Both the position numbers and the translations under genes were made by a program. The notes beneath the pieces were generated by a model that was not told the origin of the DNA, made no database searches, and saw nothing but the letters and a program-made list of their open reading frames with translations. Source: Alkalihalobacterium sp048323755 (GTDB taxonomy: Bacteria > Bacillota > Bacilli > Bacillales > Bacillaceae_F). Taken from it: 64,000 bases of DNA. The stretch is from contig NZ_JBLWFS010000008.1 in assembly GCF_048323755.1 (NCBI RefSeq), positions 104,390 to 168,389 of the forward strand, written 5' to 3'. Numbering within the stretch: the stretch's first letter is position 1; each line of letters opens with the position of its first letter. This document shows positions 1 through 8,946 of this stretch, piece by piece.

Positions 1-282
1 AGTGTTAGTAGTATATTTTATTAATTGTCTATCATCCTCTGAGTAACCCATTTGTATTAACTTTTTCGTAATACTAGTATAAACGTCTTGACTCTCAATT
101 AATAAGATCTTATCCCTATTATCTATGCCTTCAGATATATAAGCTAAAGCATTTTCAATATACTTATCATATTCATTAAACATATATATAATATGAGAGC
201 CTTTTTCTCCTAGCCTCTTTATTAATTGCTGTAGCGTAAGACTCTCACTATCTAATGTTGTGTTTTCTGTTTGTTCGACCAT
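1..282 (-). CDS. MEDS-domain protein, N-terminal part (cut by window edge)
   Basis: Ninety-four codons are open from an ATG at 282 to the window edge, so the C-terminus is missing. A GGGGG ribosome binding site lies about 8 bases before the ATG; an in-frame ATG at 297 is possible but has no such site. The reading HIIYMFNEYDKYIENALAY, followed by a KILLIES strand, resembles the MEDS sensory domain, which in other bacteria precedes sensor or anti-sigma-type modules. The gene lies downstream of a LytTR regulator on the same strand but behind a terminator-like hairpin. The domain call is by eye; the output module cannot be seen. Confidence 0.6.
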   Translation of the reverse strand, partial: MVEQTENTTLDSESLTLQQLIKRLGEKGSHIIYMFNEYDKYIENALAYISEGIDNRDKILLIESQDVYTSITKKLIQMGYSEDDRQLIKYTTNT

Positions 283-418
283 TTCAATTTCCCCCATCAA
301 AAAACTAACTTGACTCTTAAGTTATAATTAAAAGTTTAGCGTACCGTAAGAATTATTGACAAAGGAAATAGATGGATTCGCTCAAATCTCCTAGTCAACG
401 GTATTTTCAGCAAAATAA

Positions 419-459
419 AAAACTTTTAATATACGGTATACCCCGCTACTAAAAGTTTT
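419..459 (-). terminator. Terminator overlapping the LytTR stop codon
   Basis: A 10-base inverted repeat (AAAACTTTTA at 419-428, TAAAAGTTTT at 450-459) includes the stop codon of the regulator and is followed on the minus strand by a T-rich tract. The loop holds the small palindrome GGTATACC. Confidence 0.6.
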
Positions 460-1180
460 CTATATCATAAGATAGAGTTTTATAAAGTTCATTTATTCGT
501 CGTTTAGACACATGGGCATAGTGAGGATAGTTTCTAAAATAAGCAAAATATGTCTCACCTTCTAAGACTATATGAGAAATGTAATTGACATTAACAATAA
601 ATGACCGATGTGTTCGAAAGAAATGATCATTTAACCGTTTAAACATACTATCTAACGATTCATTCGTTTCATACTTTTGATCTTCTGTATGAATAATTGT
701 TTTTCGATTTTCTTTTTCGATACAAACAATTTTTGAGAAATGAATAAAATACGATGTGCTATCCCTTTTTATCGTTAGAATTTCCTTCTTTCCGACTTGA
801 CTTTGATTAAGTAGTAACGCACTTACCCTCTCTAAAGCAATATATAAACGGTCTTGCTTTATTGGCTTCATTACATAATCTACTGCATTTAAATCAAAAG
901 CCTTAACAGCATAGTCATCGTAAGCGGTTGTATAGATAAATTTTAAGTCAGGGTTAACTTTTAAACATGATGAAATAGCTTCAATTCCATTTAGTTTAGG
1001 CATGTTGATGTCTGCTATGATTAAATTAGGCTTCCTATTGAAGTTCAACTCTAATAGACTTTCACCATTATCAACTATACCAATAACTTCAAACGTTTTA
1101 AGAGGTTCAATAAAGCTTGCAATTATTTCTTGTGCATCTATATGGTCTTCAGCGATAACTACTTTTATTTTTGGATCCAA
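449..1180 (-). CDS. LytTR-family response regulator
   Basis: This 243-residue protein has an N-terminal receiver domain (about 5-120) and a C-terminal LytTR DNA-binding domain (about 135-238). The acidic pair is E11/D12, the likely phospho-acceptor is D57 in NLIIADINMP, and the conserved Lys is in YVMKPIK. The C-terminal domain shows the LytTR signature FFRTHRSFIVN. The start is a TTG at 1180, chosen because GGAGG sits 8 bases upstream. No histidine kinase gene is seen nearby; the adjacent MEDS-domain gene is a possible partner. LytTR regulators usually bind direct repeats upstream of cell-surface or metabolic genes; the target here is unknown. Confidence 0.9.
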   Translation of the reverse strand: MDPKIKVVIAEDHIDAQEIIASFIEPLKTFEVIGIVDNGESLLELNFNRKPNLIIADINMPKLNGIEAISSCLKVNPDLKFIYTTAYDDYAVKAFDLNAVDYVMKPIKQDRLYIALERVSALLLNQSQVGKKEILTIKRDSTSYFIHFSKIVCIEKENRKTIIHTEDQKYETNESLDSMFKRLNDHFFRTHRSFIVNVNYISHIVLEGETYFAYFRNYPHYAHVSKRRINELYKTLSYDIENF

Positions 1181-1532
1181 TTAAAGTACCTCCATTTAGC
1201 TAGATGCCTTTCTTGCAGTATCTAGAAACGTTTGTTACATAATTTTTAATTCAATACCGAAATACTTTTATCTTGCAAACTTTAATAGTCCCGTTGTTAG
1301 TGAGTTTTTAGTGTGAAATTCTTTAATTTTCTGAAGAATGGTTTACCTCATTGTATCATTATTTTCTTCTTCATCTATTGATCTAACTGAATGAGTAAAA
1401 CATTACCAACACCCTTTTATTTAGACGAGTTTAAAGTTGATGTTGAATATCAACATTGTGCTTAGCCATTATTTAAAGTATAGGTTAACCTATACACCTA
1501 AACCCCATGGTATGAAGCTTATTTTTTGTCCA

Positions 1533-1658
1533 TTAAAATCTTTCTAGTTGTCTCTTATCCATCTCTTTTTCTAGCATTTTTATAAAGTCTTTCTCTAAAT
1601 TTAAATTAATGGCCTTCCTGTAAGTATTTATTAGCATTTTGTTACTCAATTGGTACAT
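1533..1658 (-). CDS. sda: Sda-like sporulation checkpoint inhibitor
   Basis: This short gene encodes 41 residues starting MYQLSNKMLINTYRKA. It has an AGGAG ribosome binding site 10 bases before the ATG at 1658. Its pattern (LS..L(L/I)...Y.KA..LNL..DFI..LE.E...R.L) matches Sda, the small helical hairpin that inhibits sporulation kinases such as KinA when DNA replication is disturbed. Bacillus subtilis Sda is about 46 residues, so the length fits. No DnaA box is obvious upstream, unlike the B. subtilis gene, so control by DnaA is not supported here. It could be a paralogue of a main sda copy elsewhere in the genome. Confidence 0.75.
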   Translation of the reverse strand: MYQLSNKMLINTYRKAINLNLEKDFIKMLEKEMDKRQLERF

Positions 1659-1850
1659 GTTCTTATCACTCCTATAAAAAATCTAAGCTATCCTTCTATT
1701 CACTATAATACCTATTCTTAAACTTTATTGATCATTTAAAACACTACATTCAAACAATAAATTAGACATATTAAACAAACTATTAGTTATTTCAGAAAAC
1801 CAAATCGACCTTTGAACTTTTTTTGTAAACCGCTATTATCAGAAACTTTG

Positions 1851-1931
1851 TTGCTATTGGACCGTTCTTAAAAAGCTTCACGCTAAAGCGTGAAGAACTA
1901 AGCTTTCGTTTCGTTTACGGTCCAATAGCTT
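1851..1931. repeat. Nested inverted repeat (about 77 bp)
   Basis: Outer arms GCTATTGGACCGT (1853-1865) and ACGGTCCAATAGC (1917-1929) are perfect 13-base complements. They enclose a perfect 8-base hairpin, CTTCACGC (1876-1883) and GCGTGAAG (1888-1895), with loop TAAA. There is no T-tract typical of a terminator and no flanking gene end. It could be a small non-autonomous repeat or a structured RNA. Confidence 0.7.
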
Positions 1932-2114
1932 AAAGCAACTCTTTTAGAATAGAGGATGGTAAAAATAATGATGATTTTAAATCCAAGGAATGAAGAGTAG
2001 AGGTTATTAAATGACTAAAATTCTATGAGGATACATCAAGACTACATGCACACATACAAAAAATGAAAATGAAAGCATAATATCTACTGTTTTTTATTTC
2101 TGTTTTGATCTCTA

Positions 2115-2780
2115 TCAAGATTTCCCTAACCCTTCAATTTTATCCGATGGGTAGATAGTTACTCCGTTATGATCCAATTGAGCTGCCTTAAACATGGCGT
2201 TAGCAACCGTTCTTCCTTGTATAGCTTTAAACTTTTTCAATGGACCTATAAAGAATACAGAAAGTGCTGTGTAGAACACTTCGGCCGATTTTTCTCCTAA
2301 TCTGAACTCTTGGCGCTTTCCCATTAGAAGAGACGGACGGAAAATCGTAACAGAATCAAAATTGATTTGGCTAACTTCTTCTTCCAACTCTCCTTTTATT
2401 CTTAAGTAAAAATTCGAGGATTGAGCGTTTGCAGAAAGTGAACTCACAAACAGAAACTGTTTGGCCCCCATTTTTCTCGTTAACCTTGCAATCGTTAACG
2501 GATATGTGACATCAACTTTCCGCATCACTTCTTGCGACTTTGCTTTTCTGATTGTCGTTCCGAGACAACTAAACACATCGTCCACTTCAAAATTAATCAG
2601 AGACTCATCTAATTGGTCAAAATCGATGACCTTTTCTTCTAATTTGGAGTGGCTGATTCCAAGCGGCTTTCGTACAATAGCAATCACTTTTTTATATTCC
2701 GATTTGTTAAGTAAAATCTGTAATAATTCATTTCCAATTAAACCTGTGGCTCCTACAATGAGAGCAGTTTTTTGCTTCAT
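2115..2780 (-). CDS. NAD(P)-binding SDR-like protein (HTATIP2/TIP30-like)
   Basis: This 221-residue Rossmann-fold protein belongs to the atypical short-chain dehydrogenase group. The nucleotide-binding loop GATGLIGNEL lies at about residues 10-19. A VDVTYP segment and LFVSSLSANA follow, as in HTATIP2-like oxidoreductases, and the catalytic YxxxK is replaced by a YLRIKGELE segment. A GAGGGG site precedes the ATG at 2780. It appears to be a single-gene unit. Substrate and role are unknown; many such proteins act on NAD(P)H or isoflavone-like substrates, but nothing here allows a choice. Confidence 0.75.
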   Translation of the reverse strand: MKQKTALIVGATGLIGNELLQILLNKSEYKKVIAIVRKPLGISHSKLEEKVIDFDQLDESLINFEVDDVFSCLGTTIRKAKSQEVMRKVDVTYPLTIARLTRKMGAKQFLFVSSLSANAQSSNFYLRIKGELEEEVSQINFDSVTIFRPSLLMGKRQEFRLGEKSAEVFYTALSVFFIGPLKKFKAIQGRTVANAMFKAAQLDHNGVTIYPSDKIEGLGKS

Positions 2781-2896
2781 TTTTTTATCCCCTCTTCAAA
2801 CGATTTTATATACGCCAAACGCTGTTCTATTCTAATAAAATTTATTAGTGTACCACTTCATGTTCTCACATCCATATTACTTAAAGAATATTAAAC

Positions 2897-2951
2897 AAGC
2901 CAGAACTCTCACTCCTAAATCACAAAGGGTTTATAGCGAGACTTCTGGCTT
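2897..2951 (-). terminator. Hairpin downstream of the SelO gene
   Basis: AAGCCAGAA (2897-2905) pairs with TTCTGGCTT (2943-2951), and the inner bases pair imperfectly. It lies about 40 bases after the SelO stop codon and probably ends that transcript. Confidence 0.5.
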
Positions 2952-2990
2952 CATCATTTCTAGATTACATTTTTCTCCACGTCTTCTAGA

Positions 2991-4466
2991 TCAAGTCCCG
3001 CAAAATGTACGGTAAGGATGACTCGCTGGATCAGGCAACGTACTATATTCCGCTTGTTCACAAGAATGCTCATACGGTTTAGATAGCGCCTTAAGAAGTT
3101 TCTCCATCACACTGTAATCCTCACGTTCCACTGCTGCTTCTAACGCTTCCTCTACTCGATGGTTACGAGGAATGATTGCAGGATTGTTCGTCTTCATCAA
3201 TTCGTGTGAAGCCTCTTTGGCTTCATCCTGTTTGCCAAGTCTCGCTTGCCACAGTTCATACCATTGATCAAATTCTTTTTTACCGGATAAGTCTGTGTCC
3301 TCTAGCTGATCGAACGTTAATGCGCGGAATGTATTTGTAAAATCAGCACGATACTCCTTCATAATACTGAGGAGGCCTTCAATCAGTGTTTCATCCTCTT
3401 CTTCCTCATGAAACAATCCTAACTTCGCTCGCATTCCAGCCAGCCAATTGGCCGTATACAACTCGGTAAAACCTGATATTTCCTTTTGGGCGAGTTTGAC
3501 AGCCTCTTCTTGGTCATCATGTAAAAGTGGTAAAAGTGTTTCAGCAAATCTAGCTAAATTCCAACCTCCAATATAAGGTTGGTTACCATAAGCATAACGA
3601 CCTTGTCTGTCAATTGAGCTAAATACGGTATCCGGATCATAAGTATCCATGAAAGCACATGGTCCATAATCAATCGTTTCCCCACAAATCGTCATGTTGT
3701 CTGTATTCATCACCCCATGAATAAATCCAACCATTTGCCATTTTGTAATTAAACTCGCCTGTCGCTTAATCACTTCGCGAAGAAGCGAAAGATAACGGTT
3801 AGAGTCATTATTAACATTTGGGTAATGTCGTTCTATTGTATAATCAGCTAACGCTCTTATATCATCAACCGCTCCCCATTTAGCGGCATATTGAAAGGTT
3901 CCAACTCGCAGGTGACTAGCAGCAACGCGAGTCAAGATGGCACCAGGTAAATCTGTTTCACGAATGACGAACTCACCTGTTGTTACCACCGCTAAGCTAC
4001 GGGTGGTGGGGATACCAAGTGCATGCATCGCTTCGCTCATGATATATTCGCGTAGCATCGGTCCAAGTGCCGCTCGACCGTCCCCCCCGCGGGAATAAGG
4101 TGTTCTCCCCGAGCCCTTAAGCTGAATATCAAAACGCTCACCACTCGAAGTCATCTGTTCACCAACTAAAAGAGCCCTTCCATCTCCTAGCATCGTAAAA
4201 TGTCCAAACTGATGCCCCGCATAAGCTTGAGCAAGAGGGATTGAGCCTTCAGGCATCGCATTACCTGCAAACACCGCTACAGCATCAACTCCTTTTAACT
4301 CCTCTGCTTTTAATCCTAGAGAGGTAGCTAATTCTTCATTGAGAATAACTAATTCAGGTGAACGAACAGGATTTACATCGATGGTTGAAAAAAAAGGTTT
4401 CGGTAGACTTGCATAACTATTGTCTAAATTCCAGCCTGCTTCTTGCATTGCTATTCTTTCGGTCAT
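2991..4466 (-). CDS. selO: SelO/YdiU family protein adenylyltransferase
   Basis: This is a pseudokinase-fold enzyme that transfers AMP from ATP to protein hydroxyl side chains; the family is linked to redox stress. The family signatures are clear: QLKGSGRTPYSRGGDGRAAL in the nucleotide pocket and HGVMNTDNMTICGETIDYGP in the metal-binding and catalytic region. The protein ends in FCGT; this Cys sits near the C-terminus where eukaryotic SelO has selenocysteine. The open frame extends to a TTG at 4502, but AAGGAG lies just before tandem ATGs at 4469 and 4466, so the second ATG is chosen (about 491 residues). It is an independent gene between two terminator-like hairpins. Confidence 0.88.
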   Translation of the reverse strand: MTERIAMQEAGWNLDNSYASLPKPFFSTIDVNPVRSPELVILNEELATSLGLKAEELKGVDAVAVFAGNAMPEGSIPLAQAYAGHQFGHFTMLGDGRALLVGEQMTSSGERFDIQLKGSGRTPYSRGGDGRAALGPMLREYIMSEAMHALGIPTTRSLAVVTTGEFVIRETDLPGAILTRVAASHLRVGTFQYAAKWGAVDDIRALADYTIERHYPNVNNDSNRYLSLLREVIKRQASLITKWQMVGFIHGVMNTDNMTICGETIDYGPCAFMDTYDPDTVFSSIDRQGRYAYGNQPYIGGWNLARFAETLLPLLHDDQEEAVKLAQKEISGFTELYTANWLAGMRAKLGLFHEEEEDETLIEGLLSIMKEYRADFTNTFRALTFDQLEDTDLSGKKEFDQWYELWQARLGKQDEAKEASHELMKTNNPAIIPRNHRVEEALEAAVEREDYSVMEKLLKALSKPYEHSCEQAEYSTLPDPASHPYRTFCGT

Positions 4467-4602
4467 CATACTCTCCTTCTCTTCTTTCGAATTTTTATTC
4501 AATTTAACTATATGATGATTTTACAGTTATCTCATTCTAGTTCCAAACTTTAAAGCTCTTTTATTGTCTGTTTCTTCCAACACTTTATACCTTTCCCATA
4601 TG

Positions 4603-4661
4603 GAAAAGAGCACAACCAATGCGTACCTAAACTAGGCGTGCACTAGCTATGCTCTTTCTTA
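4603..4661 (-). terminator. Terminator of the arsenic operon
   Basis: AAAGAGCA near 4604 pairs with TGCTCTTT near 4648-4655, and further inner pairing is possible. On the minus strand it is followed by a short T-run, about 35 bases after the arsA stop codon. Confidence 0.6.
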
Positions 4662-4693
4662 TTAACAATTTATCTTCCAATTAACATCCACTA

Positions 4694-6466
4694 CTAGCTA
4701 ATATAATCTTTTAACTTGTCATACCCTACCTTTTCTTCATTCAGCCAAGGAATAATTGCACACTTCTCAGCCTCTTTTTCTCTTACCTGTTGAATCCATT
4801 CCTTTTCTGAAACAGCCTTACCTCTTAACACAGGGTCTTTTGTATTAGTGGCTAATAAACTTTGATTAATGATCCACCATTTCGGACGAATGTGAGCGCG
4901 TTTTAGATCGTCTTGTAAACGAGAAGCTTCTAAAACAGGTGTCGCTTCTGCCAAGGTCACAATAACTACAGCTGTCTGTTCAGGATTTCTAATTTGAGGA
5001 AGCAATTTTTTGACACTTTCTGGTACTTCCCCTGTCGACCTAGCAATTTCTTTACTATATGACTGAGCCGCATCTAATAATAATAAGGTATGTCCGGTTG
5101 GAGCAGTATCAATTACAACTATTTCATCTACTGATCTGGCCACTACTTCAGCAAATGCTCGGAATACGGCAATTTCTTCTGTGCAAGGTGAATTTAGGTC
5201 TTCCTTCAAATACGCCAAACCATCGTCATCTAACTCTTTTTCGGCGTTTGCTAAAACATCAGCTTTATAGTTCTCTACTTCCTCTTTTGGATCGATCCTA
5301 CTAATAGTTAAATTTTGATTGAGATCTTTGTCCTGGAAATGATACTGTAAGTGGGCAGCTGGGTCTGTCGTTGTTAAATGGACGCGATGTCCTTTTTCAA
5401 CTAAACCAACAGCAATTGCAGAGGCAACTGTTGTCTTTCCAACACCACCTTTACCCATTGTAAATATAAGCCTTGTATTTGTAGATGAAAAATCATTAAT
5501 CGCATCATCCAACCTTAAAAGATGATTTAATTCTAAATCGCTTACTAACTCTTTTACTGTCAAATCATCTGGTTTGAAAATTCTCCGAAGGTTTTCCACA
5601 CCGGTTAATGAATAAGATACAAATGGTAAGGAGTAAATCGCTGTTTGTCCTAAATGATTAGGCATTTGTTCTAATGCCTTTCTTTGCCGCTGATAAAAGG
5701 CCAATGATACTTCATCTTCTTTGACATGGTTCAAGAGGAGACCGTTAACGATGAGTACCTGCTTTTTTATACCGATCTCGTTCAGTTCTATTGATGCACG
5801 ATCAGCCTCTAAAAGTGATGAAACGTCCGGTCTTGTTACGAGTATCAAAGTCGTTTGGCTAGGATCTGAAAGAACATCAACTGTTTGAGAATAAAGATCC
5901 TTTTTATCTGCTAGTCCAGATAAAGGTCCTAAACACGATGCACCATGTGTCGCTTCTTCTAAAAATCCATTCCAAGCCGTTGGAAGTTGCAATAACCGTA
6001 ATGTATGACCGGTTGGAGCGGTGTCGAAAATAATATGGTCAAATTCGTTTACAATTTCGTCATTCGTTAGCAAGCCAGTAAATTCATCAAAAGCTGCGAT
6101 TTCAACTGTACAAGCTCCTGACAATTGCTCTTCCATCGTAGCTACTACGGCATCAGGAAGCTTCCCTCGGTATGGACCAACAACTTTTTCTCGATAAGCT
6201 AGTGCTGAGCTTTCCGGGTCTAAGTTACTTGCATATAAGTTTTCTACTGAAGGCACTCTTTTCGGTGAATTTGTAAATTCTATTTCAAATACGTCTTGTA
6301 AATTAGAAGCAGGGTCTGTGCTAATCAATAACACCTTTTTTCCACTATCCGCTAATGCCACGGCTGTTGCACAAGCCGTTGACGTTTTACCTACCCCACC
6401 TTTTCCAGTCAAAAAAAGAAAAGGTGTATCAATTACATGTTTTGGATCGAAAGACTGAAACATCAT
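4694..6466 (-). CDS. arsA: Arsenite-stimulated ATPase ArsA
   Basis: This 590-residue, two-domain P-loop ATPase powers arsenite efflux together with a membrane pump and is fed by the ArsD chaperone. Each half has a deviant Walker A motif: GKGGVGKTS at 21-29 and GKGGVGKTT in the second half (about 335-345). Both halves also carry the DTAPTGHTLRLLQLP/DTAPTGHTLLLLDAA signature and Cys residues in the metal-site region (GACTVEIAAF and PCTEEIAVF). The gene follows arsD after 12 bases and is the last gene of the operon. The full-length duplicated form is typical of ArsA rather than eukaryotic Get3. Pairing of ArsA with an Acr3-type pump, as here, is known in other bacteria. Confidence 0.95.
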   Translation of the reverse strand: MMFQSFDPKHVIDTPFLFLTGKGGVGKTSTACATAVALADSGKKVLLISTDPASNLQDVFEIEFTNSPKRVPSVENLYASNLDPESSALAYREKVVGPYRGKLPDAVVATMEEQLSGACTVEIAAFDEFTGLLTNDEIVNEFDHIIFDTAPTGHTLRLLQLPTAWNGFLEEATHGASCLGPLSGLADKKDLYSQTVDVLSDPSQTTLILVTRPDVSSLLEADRASIELNEIGIKKQVLIVNGLLLNHVKEDEVSLAFYQRQRKALEQMPNHLGQTAIYSLPFVSYSLTGVENLRRIFKPDDLTVKELVSDLELNHLLRLDDAINDFSSTNTRLIFTMGKGGVGKTTVASAIAVGLVEKGHRVHLTTTDPAAHLQYHFQDKDLNQNLTISRIDPKEEVENYKADVLANAEKELDDDGLAYLKEDLNSPCTEEIAVFRAFAEVVARSVDEIVVIDTAPTGHTLLLLDAAQSYSKEIARSTGEVPESVKKLLPQIRNPEQTAVVIVTLAEATPVLEASRLQDDLKRAHIRPKWWIINQSLLATNTKDPVLRGKAVSEKEWIQQVREKEAEKCAIIPWLNEEKVGYDKLKDYIS

Positions 6467-6478
6467 TTCCCTTCTTTC

Positions 6479-6844
6479 TTACTTCGAAGATTTTAAATCA
6501 ATAGAAAGATGAACTTTTGGTTTTTTAGTTAATTCTTCAGGTTTCACCTCAAACCATTTTGCAAATTCATCATTCGTCGGATAACTTCCTACTTTTACAA
6601 CCTGATCATTTACTAAAATAACTGGGAGCGCATCAGGTCCTTTTTCATGTAAAATACGATTTACATCTTGATTTTCAGCAAATTTATCTGGATCGTTTGT
6701 TAATTGATAACGCACTATATTAAATCCATTTTTTTCTAATGAATAAACAGCTGATGCCACTCGTGTTAATTCTGGATCAACACTTGGTCCACAAACACCT
6801 GTAGAACAACACATTGCAGGATCAAAAATTTCAACTTTTTTCAT
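6479..6844 (-). CDS. arsD: Arsenite metallochaperone ArsD
   Basis: ArsD carries As(III) to ArsA and acts as a weak repressor in some operons. Residues C12, C13 and C18 in MCCSTGVCG are the conserved arsenite-binding cysteines. The open frame extends upstream to 6889, but GGGAGGG lies 7 bases before the ATG at 6844, which gives the usual family N-terminus MKKVEIFDPAMCC and a 121-residue protein. It sits between arsC and arsA on the same strand. Confidence 0.93.
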   Translation of the reverse strand: MKKVEIFDPAMCCSTGVCGPSVDPELTRVASAVYSLEKNGFNIVRYQLTNDPDKFAENQDVNRILHEKGPDALPVILVNDQVVKVGSYPTNDEFAKWFEVKPEELTKKPKVHLSIDLKSSK

Positions 6845-6924
6845 TTTTATACCCTCCCATATTCTGATTTCAGTAGTAATAAAAACCAAGAGAAGACTCT
6901 CTTGGTTTTTTAATTGTAATTCTC

Positions 6925-7344
6925 TTATTTACCCGTTTCACTAAACTGCTTAAGTCTATCACGGATCTCATCACGTACACGCTGGAAAAATGCCCATTTC
7001 TCTTCGTCTGTTCCTACAGCTTTTGCTGGATCATCAAAGCCCCAATGCTCTCTTTTTACATGTGATGGTGTCACCGGGCATTTGTCAGCTGCATCACCGC
7101 ATAAAGTAACAATTAAATCAGCTGTATTTAAAATTTCTGGATCAATAATATCTGATGTTTGATTTGTAATGTCAATTCCAGCTTCCTTCATAGCTTTTAC
7201 AGCATTCGGATTTAATCCGTGAGCTTCAATTCCAGCACTGTAGACGTTCCACTCATCTCCTAAGTACTTCTTTGCCCACCCCTCAGCCATCTGACTTCTG
7301 CATGAATTTCCTGTACATAAAAAATAAATTGTTTGCTTACTCAA
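6925..7344 (-). CDS. arsC: Arsenate reductase, thioredoxin-coupled
   Basis: This 139-residue enzyme has the low-molecular-weight phosphatase fold and reduces arsenate to arsenite using thioredoxin. The P-loop CTGNSCRS contains the nucleophile C10 and C15. C82 and C89 in LCGDAADKC complete the intramolecular disulfide cascade known from the B. subtilis and S. aureus enzymes. It lies about 20 bases after acr3. A hairpin near 6887-6913, with CTCTTGG facing CCAAGAG, lies between arsC and arsD and may tune downstream expression. Confidence 0.95.
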   Translation of the reverse strand: MSKQTIYFLCTGNSCRSQMAEGWAKKYLGDEWNVYSAGIEAHGLNPNAVKAMKEAGIDITNQTSDIIDPEILNTADLIVTLCGDAADKCPVTPSHVKREHWGFDDPAKAVGTDEEKWAFFQRVRDEIRDRLKQFSETGK

Positions 7345-7365
7345 CTTAAAAACTCCTTCTTAAAT

Positions 7366-8433
7366 TTATTTTGCTAATTTTTGACTTGGGAACCAATGCT
7401 TTGTATTGTTCGCTATTTTGACTAAATACAGCATTAACGGCACTTCTACAAGAACACCTACTACGGTGACTAATGTGGCTCCTGAATTTAATCCAAATAA
7501 CGCAATGGACACGGCAACGGCTAGTTCAAAGAAATTACTAGTTCCAATCATAGCAGCAGGGGCCGCGACACTATGCTCAAGACGCCACTTCCTTGCCCAG
7601 AAGTAGGCAATAATAAATATAAAGAAGGTTTGAATGATTAACGGAATAGCAATTAGACCGATATGAAATGGATTATTTAAAATAACATCACCTTGGAAAG
7701 AAAAAATAATGATCAACGTGAGTAATAAACCAACCATTGTAAATTTTCCAGCTCTCTTTAAATAGACCTGTTCAAACCATTCTTTTCCTTTATTTTTTAT
7801 TAATAAAACGCGAGAAATATATCCCGCAACTAAAGGAACAACAATAAACAATACAACAGACAAGATGACTGTTTCATATGGAACAATCACATTGTTAATG
7901 CGTAGTAAAAACATGACGATAGGGCCATAGGCAAAAATTAAGATCAAATCATTTACTGAAACTTGAATTAGTGTATAACTTGCATCTCCCCTTGTTAAAT
8001 AGCTCCATACAAACACCATCGCTGTACACGGAGCCGCACCTAACAAAACGGCACCAGCAATGTACTCCGTTGCCAGGTCACCCGAAATAAATGGTGAAAA
8101 AATTACTTTAAAGAACAACCAGGCAAAGAAAAACATCGTAAAAGGTTTGATAATCCAATTGACTACTAATGTAACAACTAATCCTTTTGGTTTCTTTCCA
8201 GCATCTACGATACTTTTAAAATCGATTTGTGCCATCATTGGATAAATCATGAGCCAAATTAGTATGGCTACAGGGATGGATACTTGGGCATATTCAAATT
8301 GGCTTAACGTCTCTGGAACAGCTGGCAGCCACTGTCCAATCGCAAGACCAACAATGATACATAGAGCAACCCAGACAGTTAAATAGCGCTCGAAAAGACC
8401 AATGCCCTGCTTCTCTTCCTTTTCTGTACTCAC
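7366..8433 (-). CDS. acr3: Arsenite efflux permease, Acr3 family
   Basis: This 355-residue membrane protein has about ten hydrophobic segments and exports As(III)(OH)3 or arsenite. The Acr3 hallmark GAAPCTAMVFVWSYL contains the conserved Cys (C136), and a second conserved block, SNFFELAVAVSIALFG, is near the C-terminus. It is the second gene of the operon, 35 bases after arsR. Acr3 is unrelated to ArsB, although many databases name it arsB in this position. It probably works with ArsA but can act as a secondary pump on its own. Confidence 0.93.
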   Translation of the reverse strand: MSTEKEEKQGIGLFERYLTVWVALCIIVGLAIGQWLPAVPETLSQFEYAQVSIPVAILIWLMIYPMMAQIDFKSIVDAGKKPKGLVVTLVVNWIIKPFTMFFFAWLFFKVIFSPFISGDLATEYIAGAVLLGAAPCTAMVFVWSYLTRGDASYTLIQVSVNDLILIFAYGPIVMFLLRINNVIVPYETVILSVVLFIVVPLVAGYISRVLLIKNKGKEWFEQVYLKRAGKFTMVGLLLTLIIIFSFQGDVILNNPFHIGLIAIPLIIQTFFIFIIAYFWARKWRLEHSVAAPAAMIGTSNFFELAVAVSIALFGLNSGATLVTVVGVLVEVPLMLYLVKIANNTKHWFPSQKLAK

Positions 8434-8468
8434 TTCTCTCGCTCTCCTTCATGTTTATTATTTTTATA

Positions 8469-8813
8469 TTATTCACATGTAATCCGTAAACCTTGCTCTT
8501 CCAATTCATCTAATTTAAAATCTTGATTCGGAAGATGTTGAAGCAGATTTTGAACCAATGGATAATAGTCATTATCTTTATTTAAGGAATAGATGATCCA
8601 CTGTCCTCTTCTTGTTTCTCGAACAATGCCTACATCTTTTAACTTACGAATATGTTGACTAATGGCAGGTTGACTCGTTTTGAATATCTCTACAAATTCA
8701 CAAACACAACAATCATTGGAGTCGAGTATTTTAACCATCGTTAGTCGTGTTTTATCACCTAATAATTTCAAGATCGCGGCCGCTTTTTCTATTTCAACAG
8801 TTGACACTCGCAT
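8469..8813 (-). CDS. arsR: ArsR-family metalloregulatory repressor
   Basis: This 114-residue winged-helix repressor is the first gene of the operon. The recognition region is TSQPAISQHIRKLKD. Cysteines C35, C36 and C38 in NDCCVCEF form an As(III) site like the CxC motif of classical ArsR (alpha-3 site). A further Cys is at residue 113. It is expected to bind the palindromic operator at 8947-8972 and to release on arsenite binding. The start ATG lies about 135 bases downstream of that operator. Confidence 0.93.
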   Translation of the reverse strand: MRVSTVEIEKAAAILKLLGDKTRLTMVKILDSNDCCVCEFVEIFKTSQPAISQHIRKLKDVGIVRETRRGQWIIYSLNKDNDYYPLVQNLLQHLPNQDFKLDELEEQGLRITCE

Positions 8814-8946
8814 GCAAACACCCCCTAAAATTCATTATCAATATCACCATATAATAATATACTTATATATGTAACGGATTTTATTATGAGATTTAGTTTT
8901 AAACCATTCCTCAATATTATTCCGGTGCTAAATACTATGGAACTCG

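Noticed and set aside
8294..8509. Overlapping minus-strand frame between arsR and acr3
   Set aside because: It overlaps both real genes in another frame and has no ribosome binding site.
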